Of a stretch of 64,000 nt of DNA, positions 54,677 through 64,000 are shown piece by piece (positions within the stretch are counted from its first letter, which is position 1; each line of letters starts with the position of its first letter). Under the pieces are notes generated by a model. That model was not told the DNA's origin, ran no database searches, and was given only the letters and a program-made list of their open reading frames with translations. The translations under genes and the position numbers were made by a program. The DNA comes from Semisulcospira habei (Eukaryota > Mollusca > Gastropoda > Semisulcospiridae). The stretch is taken from assembly GCA_036245525.1 (NCBI GenBank), contig BTPG01000005.1:178015408-178079407 (forward strand), read 5' to 3'.

Positions 54677-54841
54677 AGGGGAGCTGGGTGGCTCGGTGGT
54701 AGAGCGTTCGACTCTCGACCGACAGGTCCCGGCTTGGAATCCAGCTGGGGTCAAAATTTGTTCAGACCCTATTTCGGTGCCCAGTCTTTTAAATCACCTT
54801 CGTGGTGGACAAAAGACGTTAAGCCCTAAACGTCTAACGTG
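54677..54841 (+). mobile_element. tRNA-derived SINE with 11-bp target-site duplication
   Basis: TGTTAATGAGG lies at 54666-54676 and again at about 54842-54852. The head GGGAGCTGGGTGGCTCGGTG and box B region CGGCTTGGAATCCAGC are followed by the body to CCCTAAACGTCTAAC. This fixes the true 3' end of the family. Confidence 0.85.
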
Positions 54842-55086
54842 TGTTAATGAGGGACACAGCACCCGCGGGTGCAAAAAAAAAAAAGATCCACTGAGATACT
54901 CTTGCTATGGCGTTCGGGACGCTCGAGGCCGCGTGCTGTAACTGAAAGAAAGCGGAAGCCATCTGGCAGACTAGCATCTGTAATCTGTAATAAATCTGTA
55001 ATATACAGGATGCAATAAAAGACGCAACAGACTGTGACACGCCAAAGGCAATAATTTCGTCTTTTTATGAGCTTAAGTGTATCGCA

Positions 55087-55209
55087 TGGCGAATCGCCCA
55101 CGGCCACCCTGGCGTGGAAAAATGCTGCGGCCAGATTATAACTCGCGGTCACGTTGGTATGAAAACAATATAAGCCAGATCGACCCGGCGTCCGTTTGGC
55201 CTGGCATAG
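55087..55209 (+). repeat. 123-bp repeat, copy 2
   Basis: See 54348-54470; the copies are in the same direction about 740 bp apart, separated by the SINE. Confidence 0.85.
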
Positions 55210-55305
55210 GACATTGAAGCTCACAAATTTCCGGCAATACAGTCTCGAAGTCTTCTCAACTGCACTCACGGTTCACACCTTGTCACCTTTCGTGTTATTG
55301 CTACA

Positions 55306-55503
55306 TTAACCCTTTTAGCCCCGGATCCCTACAGCAGGAGATGGCTTGACCATGCTAATTCAAGGGTAGCGCCTTCAGGCGCCAAGCTAATCTGGCACTA
55401 CCCTTAAATTAGCATGGTCAAGCAATCTCCTGCAACTGGTACATAGTCGTTAGGCAACACCTCCAAAATTTGAGAAATGGGACTTTGGGGCTAAAAGGGT
55501 TAA
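55306..55503. mobile_element. B-type element with left-arm deletion
   Basis: TTAACCCTTTTAGCCCC to GGGGCTAAAAGGGTTAA. The left arm jumps from AAGGGTAG to CGCCTTCAGG, losing about 16 bases that are still present on the right. The stem base is TGGCTTGACCATGCTAATTC with matching AATTAGCATGGTCAAGC. Just after it, ATCATTCAATGCCAGTGGAC is an A-type end scrap. Confidence 0.88.
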
Positions 55504-55671
55504 ATCATTCAATGCCAGTGGACAGTGGATACTGACCGTCTTATTGAAATCTCTTTTGACATTTTACGCCAAAGAGTCCCATCTGTCAAGGGGACATAAA
55601 TACAAACAAAATGAGGATTTCATCCCAAAGTTTGACGTATTGTTTGGAGCTCAGTTGTGTTTATCTTTTAG

Positions 55672-56597
55672 GAACATTCAGAGTTGTTCATATTTTTAGG
55701 CTTATCATTATATTTTTAGGCTTATCATGCTTATCCATTTCCCTCCTCTCTACGCCAACCTCTGGTCAACACACACGTCGACGCACACAAATAAAGATGG
55801 ACACACGGCGCTTCCCGCCATTAGTACGCTTTTCGGGCTCGTGTAGCGGCAGGAATCCATCTCCTTCTACTCTGACCCACCTTCTGATCTACACACACCG
55901 ACACACAAAAATAAAGACGGACACTCGGCGAATCCCGCCATTCGTATGTTCTGTGGTCTGGCGTAGCATACATCTATTCTGAAGAAGAATAATAGCACTA
56001 ACAGCGAAATGACCTCACTTCAAGCTTCACGTCATGGCATCATTAGTCCCACGACGCCGTGTTCACAGTGACGACTCAATGATATACGTCACCCATCGCA
56101 GTACTAACTTTTGACGTATCAGAGGATCAACTAATTCAACTTTGCAATTTTCTTGCTGATTTTCACGCCTAGGGCTTACAGGCCAAAATTTCGACGCAAT
56201 CCAACCCCAGGGCCGGGACAAACAACTGGCTTATGCAAGCACTGTTTATGAAAAAATCATGCGGGTATTAATGAGAAGATAGATTTTATCGTAAAGAAAA
56301 AAAATTGTGTTAGCTGTTTTACAAATGACTCCGATAAAGTAGTGCAGAAAATTGACTGATTTTCACACCTAGGGCATACAGGTCACAACTGGTCTAATCG
56401 TAAACGACAGCCGAGACAAACTGTAGGCTTATGAAAGTACCGTATACGAAAAACCATGCGATTATTAATGAGAAGAATGTTCGTTTCGTAAAAACGATTC
56501 AATTGTTTTAAGATTAACCCATATTATTCGTAAAATTATTCCGGAAAACTTGAGAATATATCCTTTAAAAAAAATGTTTAATTATCACTCAAAACGT
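55672..56597. repeat. Large inverted repeat, left arm
   Basis: Inverse of 63204-64000. Shared blocks include GAAGAAGAATAATAGCAC, CTTCAAGCTTCACGTCATGG, CCCACGACGCCGTG and CTAGGGCTTACAGG. The arm has an internal ~185-bp repeat (CACCTAGGGC.. near 56165 and 56350) and an extra ~115-bp duplication near 55770-55960. Confidence 0.85.
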
Positions 56598-56849
56598 TCT
56601 AGAGGTACAATGCTGGTTAACGAACTCATTCAATATCTCTCTTTTATCTTGCAATATGCAAAATATCTAGTAAAAAAAAAAAAGACAAATTACGGACTCC
56701 AGTGTGGATCAACCGGTTTTTTGTGAAACGGCCATTTTCTCGCCAATGAGCATTTGTTTTTTTTAATCGGAAAAAAGGTTTAGAGATAAGTCTTTTACGG
56801 ACAATATCCTAAAATTTCAAGCTAGGCCGTCCTCAGACGCGGGCTCTAG

Positions 56850-57172
<323 letters not shown>

Positions 57173-57370
57173 CGCGCGCGCCACTTTGGCGCCAAAAAGG
57201 CGTTCTCTAGCAAGGTTTGCGTATCTAGATGTAACGTCATTTTTATCTCGTTACTTATTTGCCGGACTTTCTACCTTGCACGCCTGTCACGTGCATGCTC
57301 CGGAATGCGCTCCGACCAGCCCCATTTCAAAGTGTGCCGTATTTTCAATACGGTAGACAAAAAGGTATCA

Positions 57371-57436
57371 GCAAGAGGCATTGATCCGTATGAGCCACCG
57401 CATCTGCGGGGTCTCAAGAGGATCTATGTCTCTTGC
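57371..57436. mobile_element. A-type palindrome, worn
   Basis: GCAAGAGGCATTGATCCGTA with AGAGGATCTATGTCTCTTGC around CACCGCATCTGCGGGG. 57173-57370 has no feature. Confidence 0.7.
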
Positions 57437-57544
57437 GGTTCGGATTGTGTTCATTTTTGCTTGGCTGTGAACTAAACGCTTTCCTGCCAGTGAACGCATT
57501 TACTGTTTTTGAATCCGGTGTCAAAACTTCGCATGCGTCCGAGA

Positions 57545-57612
57545 GACTTACATTGAGCTGCCGTGAGATAGCCTTAGTCGCCTGCTCGGCGTTAAACCCA
57601 AGTAAGTAAGTA
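57545..57612 (+). mobile_element. SINE 3' tail inserted between A-type parts
   Basis: GAGCTGCCGTGAGATAGCC, CTGCTCGGCGTTAAACCC and an AAGT tail. It lies between two A-type hairpins. Confidence 0.6.
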
Positions 57613-57633
57613 ACTTGATATAAAAAGGTTTCA

Positions 57634-57699
57634 GCAAGAGGCATTTATCCTCATGAGTCTCCGCATCTGCGGGGGCTCATGAGGATCTATGCCTCTTGC
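57634..57699. mobile_element. A-type palindrome
   Basis: GCAAGAGGCATTTATCCTCA with TGAGGATCTATGCCTCTTGC; centre CCGCATCTGCGG. TTAA ends not clear. 57700-58389 has no recognised gene. Confidence 0.8.
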
Positions 57700-58389
57700 A
57701 GTTGGATAGCGTCGACTTTTTCTCCGCAGTGACGACATTCAAATCTCTCACATTTCCGGAAAATACACTCCCGAAGTCTTCTTTATGCTCACACCTTGCC
57801 ACGTGTTGCTACTTTAAAACGATGCTATATATTATGCTGACAAAGTGTCAACGTTGAGTTTTACGAATTCAGCATTCATACCTTCGTAGTCTACGTCACA
57901 CCGAGGAGGAACGTGAAAAGAAAGGCTAAACTTTGCCTGCTGTATAGGTGCTCCAGTCCGCATCACAAAGAGTAGGCCTACAACAGGGACATTTAGTCGT
58001 ACAAGACGCCCCGCGTCAATAGTTGCTGAAGTGTCGTATATCGTTGCCCGTGGCAACACTATACAACACTTCTGCGGCGATTGATACGGGGATCTTCGAA
58101 GAGTTAAAAAGAAAATAAAAAATAGGACTTTTTTCTTTTACTACTAGACTTGAATTGAGCCCCTGGGCAGGAGGTACATATTTTTTTAAAATCAGTCTTT
58201 GCAGCGGCTAGAACTCATGACAGATGATACCTCTTGCAGATGGAGCGATGGAGTTACGTGACAGGGCAGGATTACTCGTCAGCTGCTAGGCGCACCCACC
58301 GAACATCTAAAATTAGTGCACAAACACACACACACAAGCACATACATACGCACGCGCACTCACACACTTGAACACACTCTAAAGCAGGC

Positions 58390-59375
58390 TTTATCCTCCA
58401 TTCTACAGACCGAGATTGTCTTGTGCCCCAACAGCCTGGTAAGCCCCTGTACATGACAATCTGTTCCTCTTAGATATCGACAGTCTTCCGACACTGTCAT
58501 TTTTGATAAAATAGTGCAAAAGGTGACCGAGTACAAATACCTCGGAACCACCATTGATGACAAACTTAAATGCGACAGCCAGTGTGATGTTTTGCACAAG
58601 AAAGGCCAACAGCGCCTGTATCTTTTGAGGAAGCTGCGCAAGTTTAATGTTGACAACTCTGTTTTAACTCTCTTTTGTCAGTCTTTTATTTAAAACCGTC
58701 TCATGTGTCTGTTGGTTTGGGAACATGAGCCTAAAAGATAAGACTAAGCTCCAGCGCATTATCAACATCAGTAGCCAGATAACTGGTGTTCAACAGCCCT
58801 GCCTTTCTTCTTTGTATGGGAAGCAGGTGCTTAACAAAGCCGTTCGCATTGATCTGATGATACTCATATCATGTAGAATATGCCTTGTTGCCTTACTCCA
58901 GGAGACACGGAACTGTGACGTGCAAAACAAATCGCAGACGTCTTTCTTTCGTGTCATCATCTATCCGTCTTCTAAATGATGCCATGGCATAGACCTATAG
59001 TCATGGCGTCATTTGAAGGACGGTCAAGATGTCAGCCTCATGTCGATGAATTTGCAATATCATGTGATACGCAAGTGTGTTTGTGTGGGTTGTTTGCGTA
59101 TGTGCGTGCGTGTGTGTTGTGCGCGTGGTATAAGGTAGTGTCGTCTCAGTTAATTTTTAAGGACGTTTTTTTTTTTCTAGGTGGATATTAACATTACAGA
59201 TGGCTGTGATGTTTTATACGTGCACATACTCTCTGTAATCGGTCGGTGTGTTCTAGTCAGTCAAATGTATTTATTTGTTTGATGTTCACATTTGTTGTTT
59301 TTCCAAACTGCTTTACAAAAATTCCGCTGCAAACAAATTTCCCATCTTGGGACAATAAAGGTATTCGTATTCGTG
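58390..59375 (+). mobile_element. Rex1-like LINE, 5' truncated and broken
   Basis: The coding remnant runs to about 58980. Then follows a 3' untranslated region ending AAACAAATTTCCCATCTTGG, GACAATAAAGGTATTCG and a short ATTCGT repeat. This 3' signature and the protein motifs fit the Rex1 group of CR1-type LINEs. Confidence 0.75.
58505..58985 (+). pseudogene. Rex1-like reverse transcriptase fragment
   Basis: One frame encodes VQKVTEYKYLGTTIDDKLK, then KKGQQRLYLLRKLRKFNVDN, and meets a TAA at 58690. After a shift another frame gives VCWFGNMSLKDKTKLQRIIN and LSSLYGKQVLNKAV, and a third ends RRLSFVSSSIRLLNDAMA. This is the region after the catalytic palm in Rex1/CR1 RTs. At least two frame breaks make it inactive. 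Confidence 0.8.
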
Positions 59376-59436
59376 AGGAAAGCGACTGAGTCCAGCTGTA
59401 GTTGGGCAAGTCCAAGCCACAAATTTACGCCAAATA

Positions 59437-59661
59437 TTAACCCCTTCACTTGACAGTGATCGTAGATTCATTGTGTCCCATGTTCAAAATACTCACACTT
59501 TGGAGTCGTCCTCCGAGGACTGCATTACAATTAACTAGATAGATCGACCATGATAGTTCAAGGGTGGTGCCAGAATAGCTTGGCGCCTATGGGCGCCAAG
59601 CTATCCTGGCACCACCCTTGAACTATTATGGTCAATCCATATCGTGCTGTGGTGTGGGTAA
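59437..59661. mobile_element. B-type element, reversed
   Basis: TTAACCCCTTCACTTGAC start (an A-like end) and CTGTGGTGTGGGTAA end. Palindrome 59542-59637, GGTGCC form. The A-like left terminus on a B-type body suggests an end exchange. GTAA is shared with the next element. Confidence 0.8.
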
Positions 59662-59874
59662 CCCATTCAGCCCTGACGCACTACAGCAGGAGATGGGTCG
59701 ACCATGATAATTCAAGGGTAGTGCCAGATTAGCTTGGTGCCTGTCGGCGCCAAGCTAATCTGGCACTGCCCTTGAATTATCATGGTCGATCCATCTCTTG
59801 CAACAGGTGCATAGTCGTTAGATGACGCCTCCGTCCAAAATTGGGAAATATGGCCGTGGGGCTGAATGTGTTAA
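59658..59874. mobile_element. B-type element
   Basis: GTAACCCATTCAGCCC to GGGGCTGAATGTGTTAA. Palindrome 59696-59791, AGTGCC form, with one GGTGCC mismatch at the centre. Confidence 0.9.
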
Positions 59875-59924
59875 TTCAACGCCAAAGAACCTCAGCCGAA
59901 CAAGAAGGATGGACACAAAGGAGT

Positions 59925-60135
59925 TTCAGTAAGACACATAGATCATCATGGGCACCTGCGAGACCTCACGAGGATATATTATGCTCCTTGCAGCTGTTTA
60001 CTGTGCTCCGTCAAGGAATGGGTTGATTATTATTAAAAAAAAAAAAAAAAAAAAAACCCTCAGCTAAAGCCACAGACCTACATGAGCCATTGCAGCCTGC
60101 ATGAGCTCGTGAGGATCGATACCTGTTGCCGGGAA
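59925..60135. mobile_element. Two worn A-type hairpins
   Basis: AGTAAGACACATAGATCATC / AGGATATATTATGCTCCTTG (59936-60000) and AAGCCACAGACCTACATGAG / CTCGTGAGGATCGATACC (60067-60128), separated by an A run. Confidence 0.5.
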
Positions 60136-60193
60136 CACGTCAGGTTACTTTTGTCAGCTGCCAGACATTTAAACACCAACCTAGAAGTGAGGT

Positions 60194-60424
60194 TTAACCC
60201 TTTCACTGCCAGTGGAAACAGTAGACGCTGGGCAGACAGTGTTTCTGAAATCTTCGTTCATTTCACGCCAAGCTAGGAGCCCCCTGCCGTCAAAGGAACG
60301 TGGATTCAAAGTGGTGTCAGCAAGAGGCATAGATCTACACAAGCCCCGCAACTGCGGGGGCACATGAGGATCTATGTCGATTGCAGTTGGATCGTGTTCA
60401 CTTTTCTCCGCAGTCAAAGGGTTA
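60194..60424. mobile_element. A-type element, reversed spacer order
   Basis: TTAACCCTTTCACTGCCAG start followed by the long spacer (TTTCTGAAATC), palindrome 60320-60384, and CCGCAGTCAAAGGGTTAC end. A 39-base T run follows (60427-60461). 60470-60849 holds no recognised gene. Confidence 0.8.
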
Positions 60425-60425
60425 C

Positions 60426-60463
<38 letters not shown>

Positions 60464-60849
60464 AGAAAATCGTAGATCTTCGCGAAACAATAAAAACAAT
60501 AAAGTACATTAGGCCGTCGAAAGAAGTCTTAACGCGAGCTAAAATGGACCTGGCACTCTGAAACGTAAGACGCTTTGACTGTCGTGAGCTCCTAATAAAA
60601 AGCTTGAAAACTCTGACAATAATCTCAGCATGGAAACTGATGGCAGATCGAGGCGGGAGGAGCCCTTACGAACGCAAAAGATTATCGGGCGAACGCTAAC
60701 TTAAACCTCTTCACCTGCTCTCGCACGCTTACCACCTGTCGCAGATCGCGGCTAAGCTTAGCTGAGCGTCAGCGCTTCAAGTATAGAATTTCTCAGCTTG
60801 TGCTGGTGGTCTGATGACAGAGCCTTTAAGGTCCAAAACCAAAGATCAG

Positions 60850-61208
60850 GGGCCAGTTGCCTGAATGAGCTGTAGTCCTGCGCAAGCCACTAAGCACAAT
60901 GAGTTATACGGCAGACCCTGCTAAGTGCCAGCCCTTATGAGAGATCACAAGTCAACGAAGAGCATCAGTTTAGATGCCTGTCGCTACCTGTCATTAAAAA
61001 TTTAATGACAGGCGGCGACAGGTGTCACCTGTCATTAAAAATTTAATGACAGGTGACACTTCCTTTTCCCTTCCAGACTTCTCTCGAGACAGCACTGACC
61101 CGTCTTTTTAATACCACTTTTTCAGAGGTGGTTTATCAGTCTGCGGAGCACGCAAGGCCCTTGCTAAATGGCTGGCGCAGGGCCACAGCTCACTCATGCA
61201 ACTGCCTC
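60850..61208. mobile_element. D-type element containing a G-type element
   Basis: GGGGCCAGTTGCCTGAATGA start and the inverse TCACTCATGCAACTGCC at 61190-61206. Inside, from ~60895, lies the G-type sequence CACAATGAGTTATACGGCAG. Its two consecutive hairpins, CCTGTCATTAAAAATTTAAT and partner, are at 60978-61003 and 61018-61043. Confidence 0.7.
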
Positions 61209-61687
61209 CACGACGCTAATTATTGTGAAACGTTTGAAATTGCACGCCTTTGGTACACCTCCGACACGCTCGCTTGCGTTTGTCGCGATGAAATCGAAAT
61301 ACGTTTTCTATGAGTTTCTTTGTGGCTCAACTCATTCTTGTACCTGTCAACCCTGTCGAGTGTGCCTCGCTGACTTTTTCAAACCGAACATAACTTTACT
61401 GACACTTTATTTCATAAGAACAAATATTTTAGGCACGCAGGCTTTTTCATGCTTGTATTTTAAGCGATCTACTCCATGACAGGCTTTGAATCCTAGATTC
61501 CCCGATCAACGGGTTATAAATCCTGTCTTGCCCCAACTAAAACCTTTCTGCCAATCTTTCCACAGTCCATACTTACGTACCAGAGGGTTTCCACTGCCTA
61601 ACGAGCGTAATACAAAGAACTGTCCGGCGCACAAGGAAAAAAAGAAAAACATAATATTCTTCGTTCTACGGCATTCAGACTTTATAG
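61209..61687. other. No feature recognised
   Basis: Short frames only; no repeat ends or splice-bordered exon stands out. Confidence 0.4.
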
Positions 61688-61902
61688 TTAAGCCCATTCA
61701 GCCCTGACGCACTACAGCAGGAGATGGGTCGACCATGATAATTCAAGGGCAGTGCCAGATTAGCTTGGCGCCTGTCGGCGCCAAGCTAATCTGACACTGC
61801 CCTTGAATTATCATGGTCGATCCATCTCCTGCAACTGGTGCATAGTCGTAGGATGACGCCTCCGAAATTTGGGAAATACGGCCGTCGGGCTGAGTGAGTT
61901 AC
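61688..61902. mobile_element. B-type element
   Basis: TTAAGCCCATTCAGCCC to GGGCTGAGTGAGTTAC. Palindrome 61727-61822, AGTGCC form. Confidence 0.9.
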
Positions 61903-62118
61903 AAGTGAGCTCTTTTGTTCAACATTATTGCAGGACATACTAAGAACATTTATAAAGGAGATGTGCGATCCAATAAGCCTTCGTTGTTTGGAGTAGGCCG
62001 CTTTCAGGCTACAAAATGGCTTAAAGTTATCCCGCAACATCTGCAGCTTTTCTAATTTTTTTCTTTGTTCTTGCATTCAATCGAGGTGGGAATTATTTAA
62101 TGTTCTATGCCGCCTCAG

Positions 62119-62320
62119 TATTATCTCATTCCGTCCCGACACACCACAGCCAGATATGGCTCGACCATGACAGTTCAAGGGTGGTGCCAGAATAGCTTGG
62201 CGCCTATAGGCGCGAAGATATTCTGGCACCACCCTTGAACTATCATGGTCGATCTGTCTCCTAAAATGCAATGCAGTTCCCAGAGGACAACTCCAAAATG
62301 TGGGGATTTGGTACATGTGA
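62119..62320. mobile_element. B-type element joined to a G-type element
   Basis: TTATCTCATTCCGTCCCGAC start; palindrome 62159-62254, GGTGCC form with GGCGCGAAGATATT mismatches. Its right end is replaced by the G-type start at 62321. Confidence 0.8.
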
Positions 62321-62545
62321 CACAATGAGCTGTACGGCAGACCCTGCCAAGTGAGAGATCACATTTCAACAAAGACCTTGATTTAGATGGCTTTCACCTC
62401 CTGTCATTAAAGATCACCATTTCGGTGGCTTTAGCCACACACAAAAAGGTCTTTAATGACAGGTGAAGCTGCTTTTTACCGTCCTGACTTCTCTCGAGAC
62501 AGCACCTGTCTTGTAAGACCGCTTTTGCAAAGGTGGTTGCTCGGA
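62321..62545. mobile_element. G-type element
   Basis: CACAATGAGCTGTACGGCAG start, hairpin CACCTCCTGTCATTAAAGA / TCTTTAATGACAGGTGAAG with loop CACCATTTCGGTGGCTTTAG, then TCTCGAGACAGCACCTGTC. It matches ~60895-61150. Confidence 0.7.
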
Positions 62546-62769
62546 ACAGGTTCTACTGTATAAAATATTTAAGCTCTTCCCCACAAGGACACGGAAGCAA
62601 CAAACAACTGTAAAAGACATACAGCCGCGAGAGGCTATCAGGATCCAGTTCTATGAGTACTGCTTTCTTCAGTTTATGTCTTGTTCTGTTTGGTGGAAGG
62701 GTTTATCATGAAATATCCACGATGACTGAATGGTAGTCATGGGGTTACATTATTTATGTGATGTCTATA

Positions 62770-63105
62770 CTGAAAGACCTTCACTGGCTTCCAATCCAAT
62801 CCCGCATAAAGTTTAAGATAGCGACCCTTGCATAACGCCATTCTGATGGCAGTTTTCCGTCATACCTTTCCTCGTCTAATTACATACCAGCCCTCTCGCT
62901 CACTGCGTTCATCTGGAGAGAAACTTCTCAAAGTTCCAAAGTCCCATCTCAAATCTGCCGGTGAACGCTCTTTCAGATGTACTGCTCTTTTAATTTGAAA
63001 TTCCTTACCGACTGAGCTGAGAAATGCCTCCACCCTAACGCAGTTCAAAGCAAAGTTAAAAACTCACTTTTTCTCGCAGACTTTCGTGCAATCTCTACCG
63101 TATTT
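62770..63105 (+). pseudogene. CR1/L2 RT C-terminal remnant
   Basis: LKDLHWLPIQSRIKFKIATL is followed by stops and frame changes. A second frame gives RSLRSSGEKLLKVPKSHLKS, then AGERSFRCTALLIWNSLPTE. This is the same conserved block as in 7528-7983, on the opposite strand and much more decayed. Confidence 0.78.
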
Positions 63106-63109
63106 CTGT

Positions 63110-63132
63110 ACACCCCCCCCCCCCCTGCAGAC

Positions 63133-63185
<53 letters not shown>

Positions 63186-63203
63186 ATGTGTGTGTGTGTG
63201 TGC
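63110..63203. repeat. C run, (TA)n and (GT)n
   Basis: A C run at 63112-63125, TA units 63137-63166, GT units 63167-63202. They directly border the inner end of the right inverted arm. Confidence 0.9.
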
Positions 63204-64000
63204 ACTCTTCACCTTTTTGAGTGATAATTAAATATTTTGGGAAAAAAAGTAGTTTTATGTTTTTGGGATTAATTTCACGAATTATTTTAGATTAATCTTA
63301 AAACTATTGAATCTGCTTTACGAAAAAAGCAATCTTTTCAATAATAATCGCATGAATTCACATATACGTTATTTACAGAAGCCTACAGTTTGTCTCGGTT
63401 GTCGGGTACGATAAGGGTCAAATTGTGACCTGTAAGCCCTAAGTGTGAAGATCAGCTAATTTTCGGCACCACGTTTCAGAGTTATTTTTAAATAGCTAAC
63501 ATAACTTTGATTTTTCTTTGACCAAAAAAAACCCAAACAAACTATTTTCTCATTAATATCCGCATTATTTTTCATACAGTGTTTGCATAAGCCTGCTGTT
63601 TGTCCCGGCTGTCTGATAGTATTAGGTCAAATTGTGACCTGTAAGCCCTAGGTTTGAAGATCAGCTATAAAACTGCAAATTTTGATCCTATAAATACGTA
63701 AAATGTTAGTACTGCGATGAGTGACGTATAACATCAAGTCGTCACTATGACCACGGCGTCGTGGGACTAACGCTGCCATGACGTGAAGCTTGAAGTGACG
63801 TCATTTCGCTGCTCGTGCTATTATTCTTCTTCAGAATAGCTATCGCTACTCCAAACCACAGGCACAGAGCTTACGAATGACGGGAAGCGCCGTGTGTCCG
63901 TTTTATTTATGTGTGCCAGTGTGTGTGGATCAGAGGGTGGGTTAGTGTAGAAGCAGATGAATCAGAAGGATAAGCTTGAAAATAAGAACAACTTTGGACT
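63204..64000. repeat. Large inverted repeat, right arm
   Basis: Inverse of 55672-56597 and still matching at the window edge, so it probably continues. It shows the same internal repeat (CTGTAAGCCCTA near 63430 and 63641, about 211 bp apart). Roughly 80 percent alike by eye to the left arm. Confidence 0.85.

Overview
This window looks like intergenic and intronic DNA from an animal, most likely a mollusc and probably a marine gastropod. The grounds are indirect: tRNA-derived SINEs with AACT-type tails, CR1/L2-, RTE- and Rex1-like LINE remnants, a minimal hammerhead ribozyme of the Penelope-retroelement kind, long CT, CA, TA and TAA microsatellites, and isolated exons with GT-AG borders. There is no operon, no prokaryotic gene and no complete protein-coding gene. 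Almost all longer open frames are translated microsatellites or transposon debris.

The main feature is a very dense set of palindromic short elements. I use these working names. B-type: about 214 bp, bounded by TTAA, ends TTAACYCATTCWRCCCC, with a ~96-bp near-perfect inner palindrome centred on GGCGCC. A-type: ~215-270 bp, ends TTAACCCCTTCACTGCC, with a ~65-bp inner palindrome that starts GCAAGAGGCATAGATCC and has a CCCCCGC..GCGGGGG centre. C-type: inverted repeat containing CACGCTTAGAAAAGACAG. D-type: ends GGGGCCAGTTGCATGA. E-type: GC-rich, GGCCACGGTCGGCC. F-type: ~500-bp repeat with a GGTCAAAGGAACC hairpin. G-type: CACCTGTCATTAAA hairpin. H-type: ends CAACRAACGAGAGC around an A-like core. 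About 25 B-type and 28 A-type copies or remnants lie in the 64 kb. Several abut on one shared TTAA, which fits TTAA-targeting piggyBac-like transposition.

Layout. 1-2937 is one copy of a long direct duplication whose second copy is 41423-44818; each carries candidate minus-strand exons, and the second copy has gained a 431-bp MITE. 2934-9230 holds A-, B-, D- and E-type elements, a SINE with clear target-site duplications and a truncated L2-like LINE. 9234-10833 holds a Penelope-like inverted repeat with a hammerhead ribozyme, then an internally deleted LINE with a 15-bp target-site duplication. 11-27 kb is A/B elements, a minisatellite near 14 kb and long CT repeats. 26.9-29.1 kb has a truncated RTE-like LINE, a SINE and a tandem duplication. 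30-37 kb has A/B/C elements, a SINE, L2 pieces and one convincing EGF-domain exon (34177-34274, minus). 38-46 kb has weak plus-strand exon candidates, the second duplicate, a pogo-like MITE and a ~400-bp foldback element. 46-55 kb has more A/B elements, SINEs and a G-rich minisatellite. 55.7-64 kb is framed by two ~0.8-0.9-kb inverted arms enclosing a Rex1-like LINE and further elements.

The likely history is repeated insertion of non-autonomous elements into each other. The most notable regularity is that the palindrome arms vary between copies but stay complementary within each copy.
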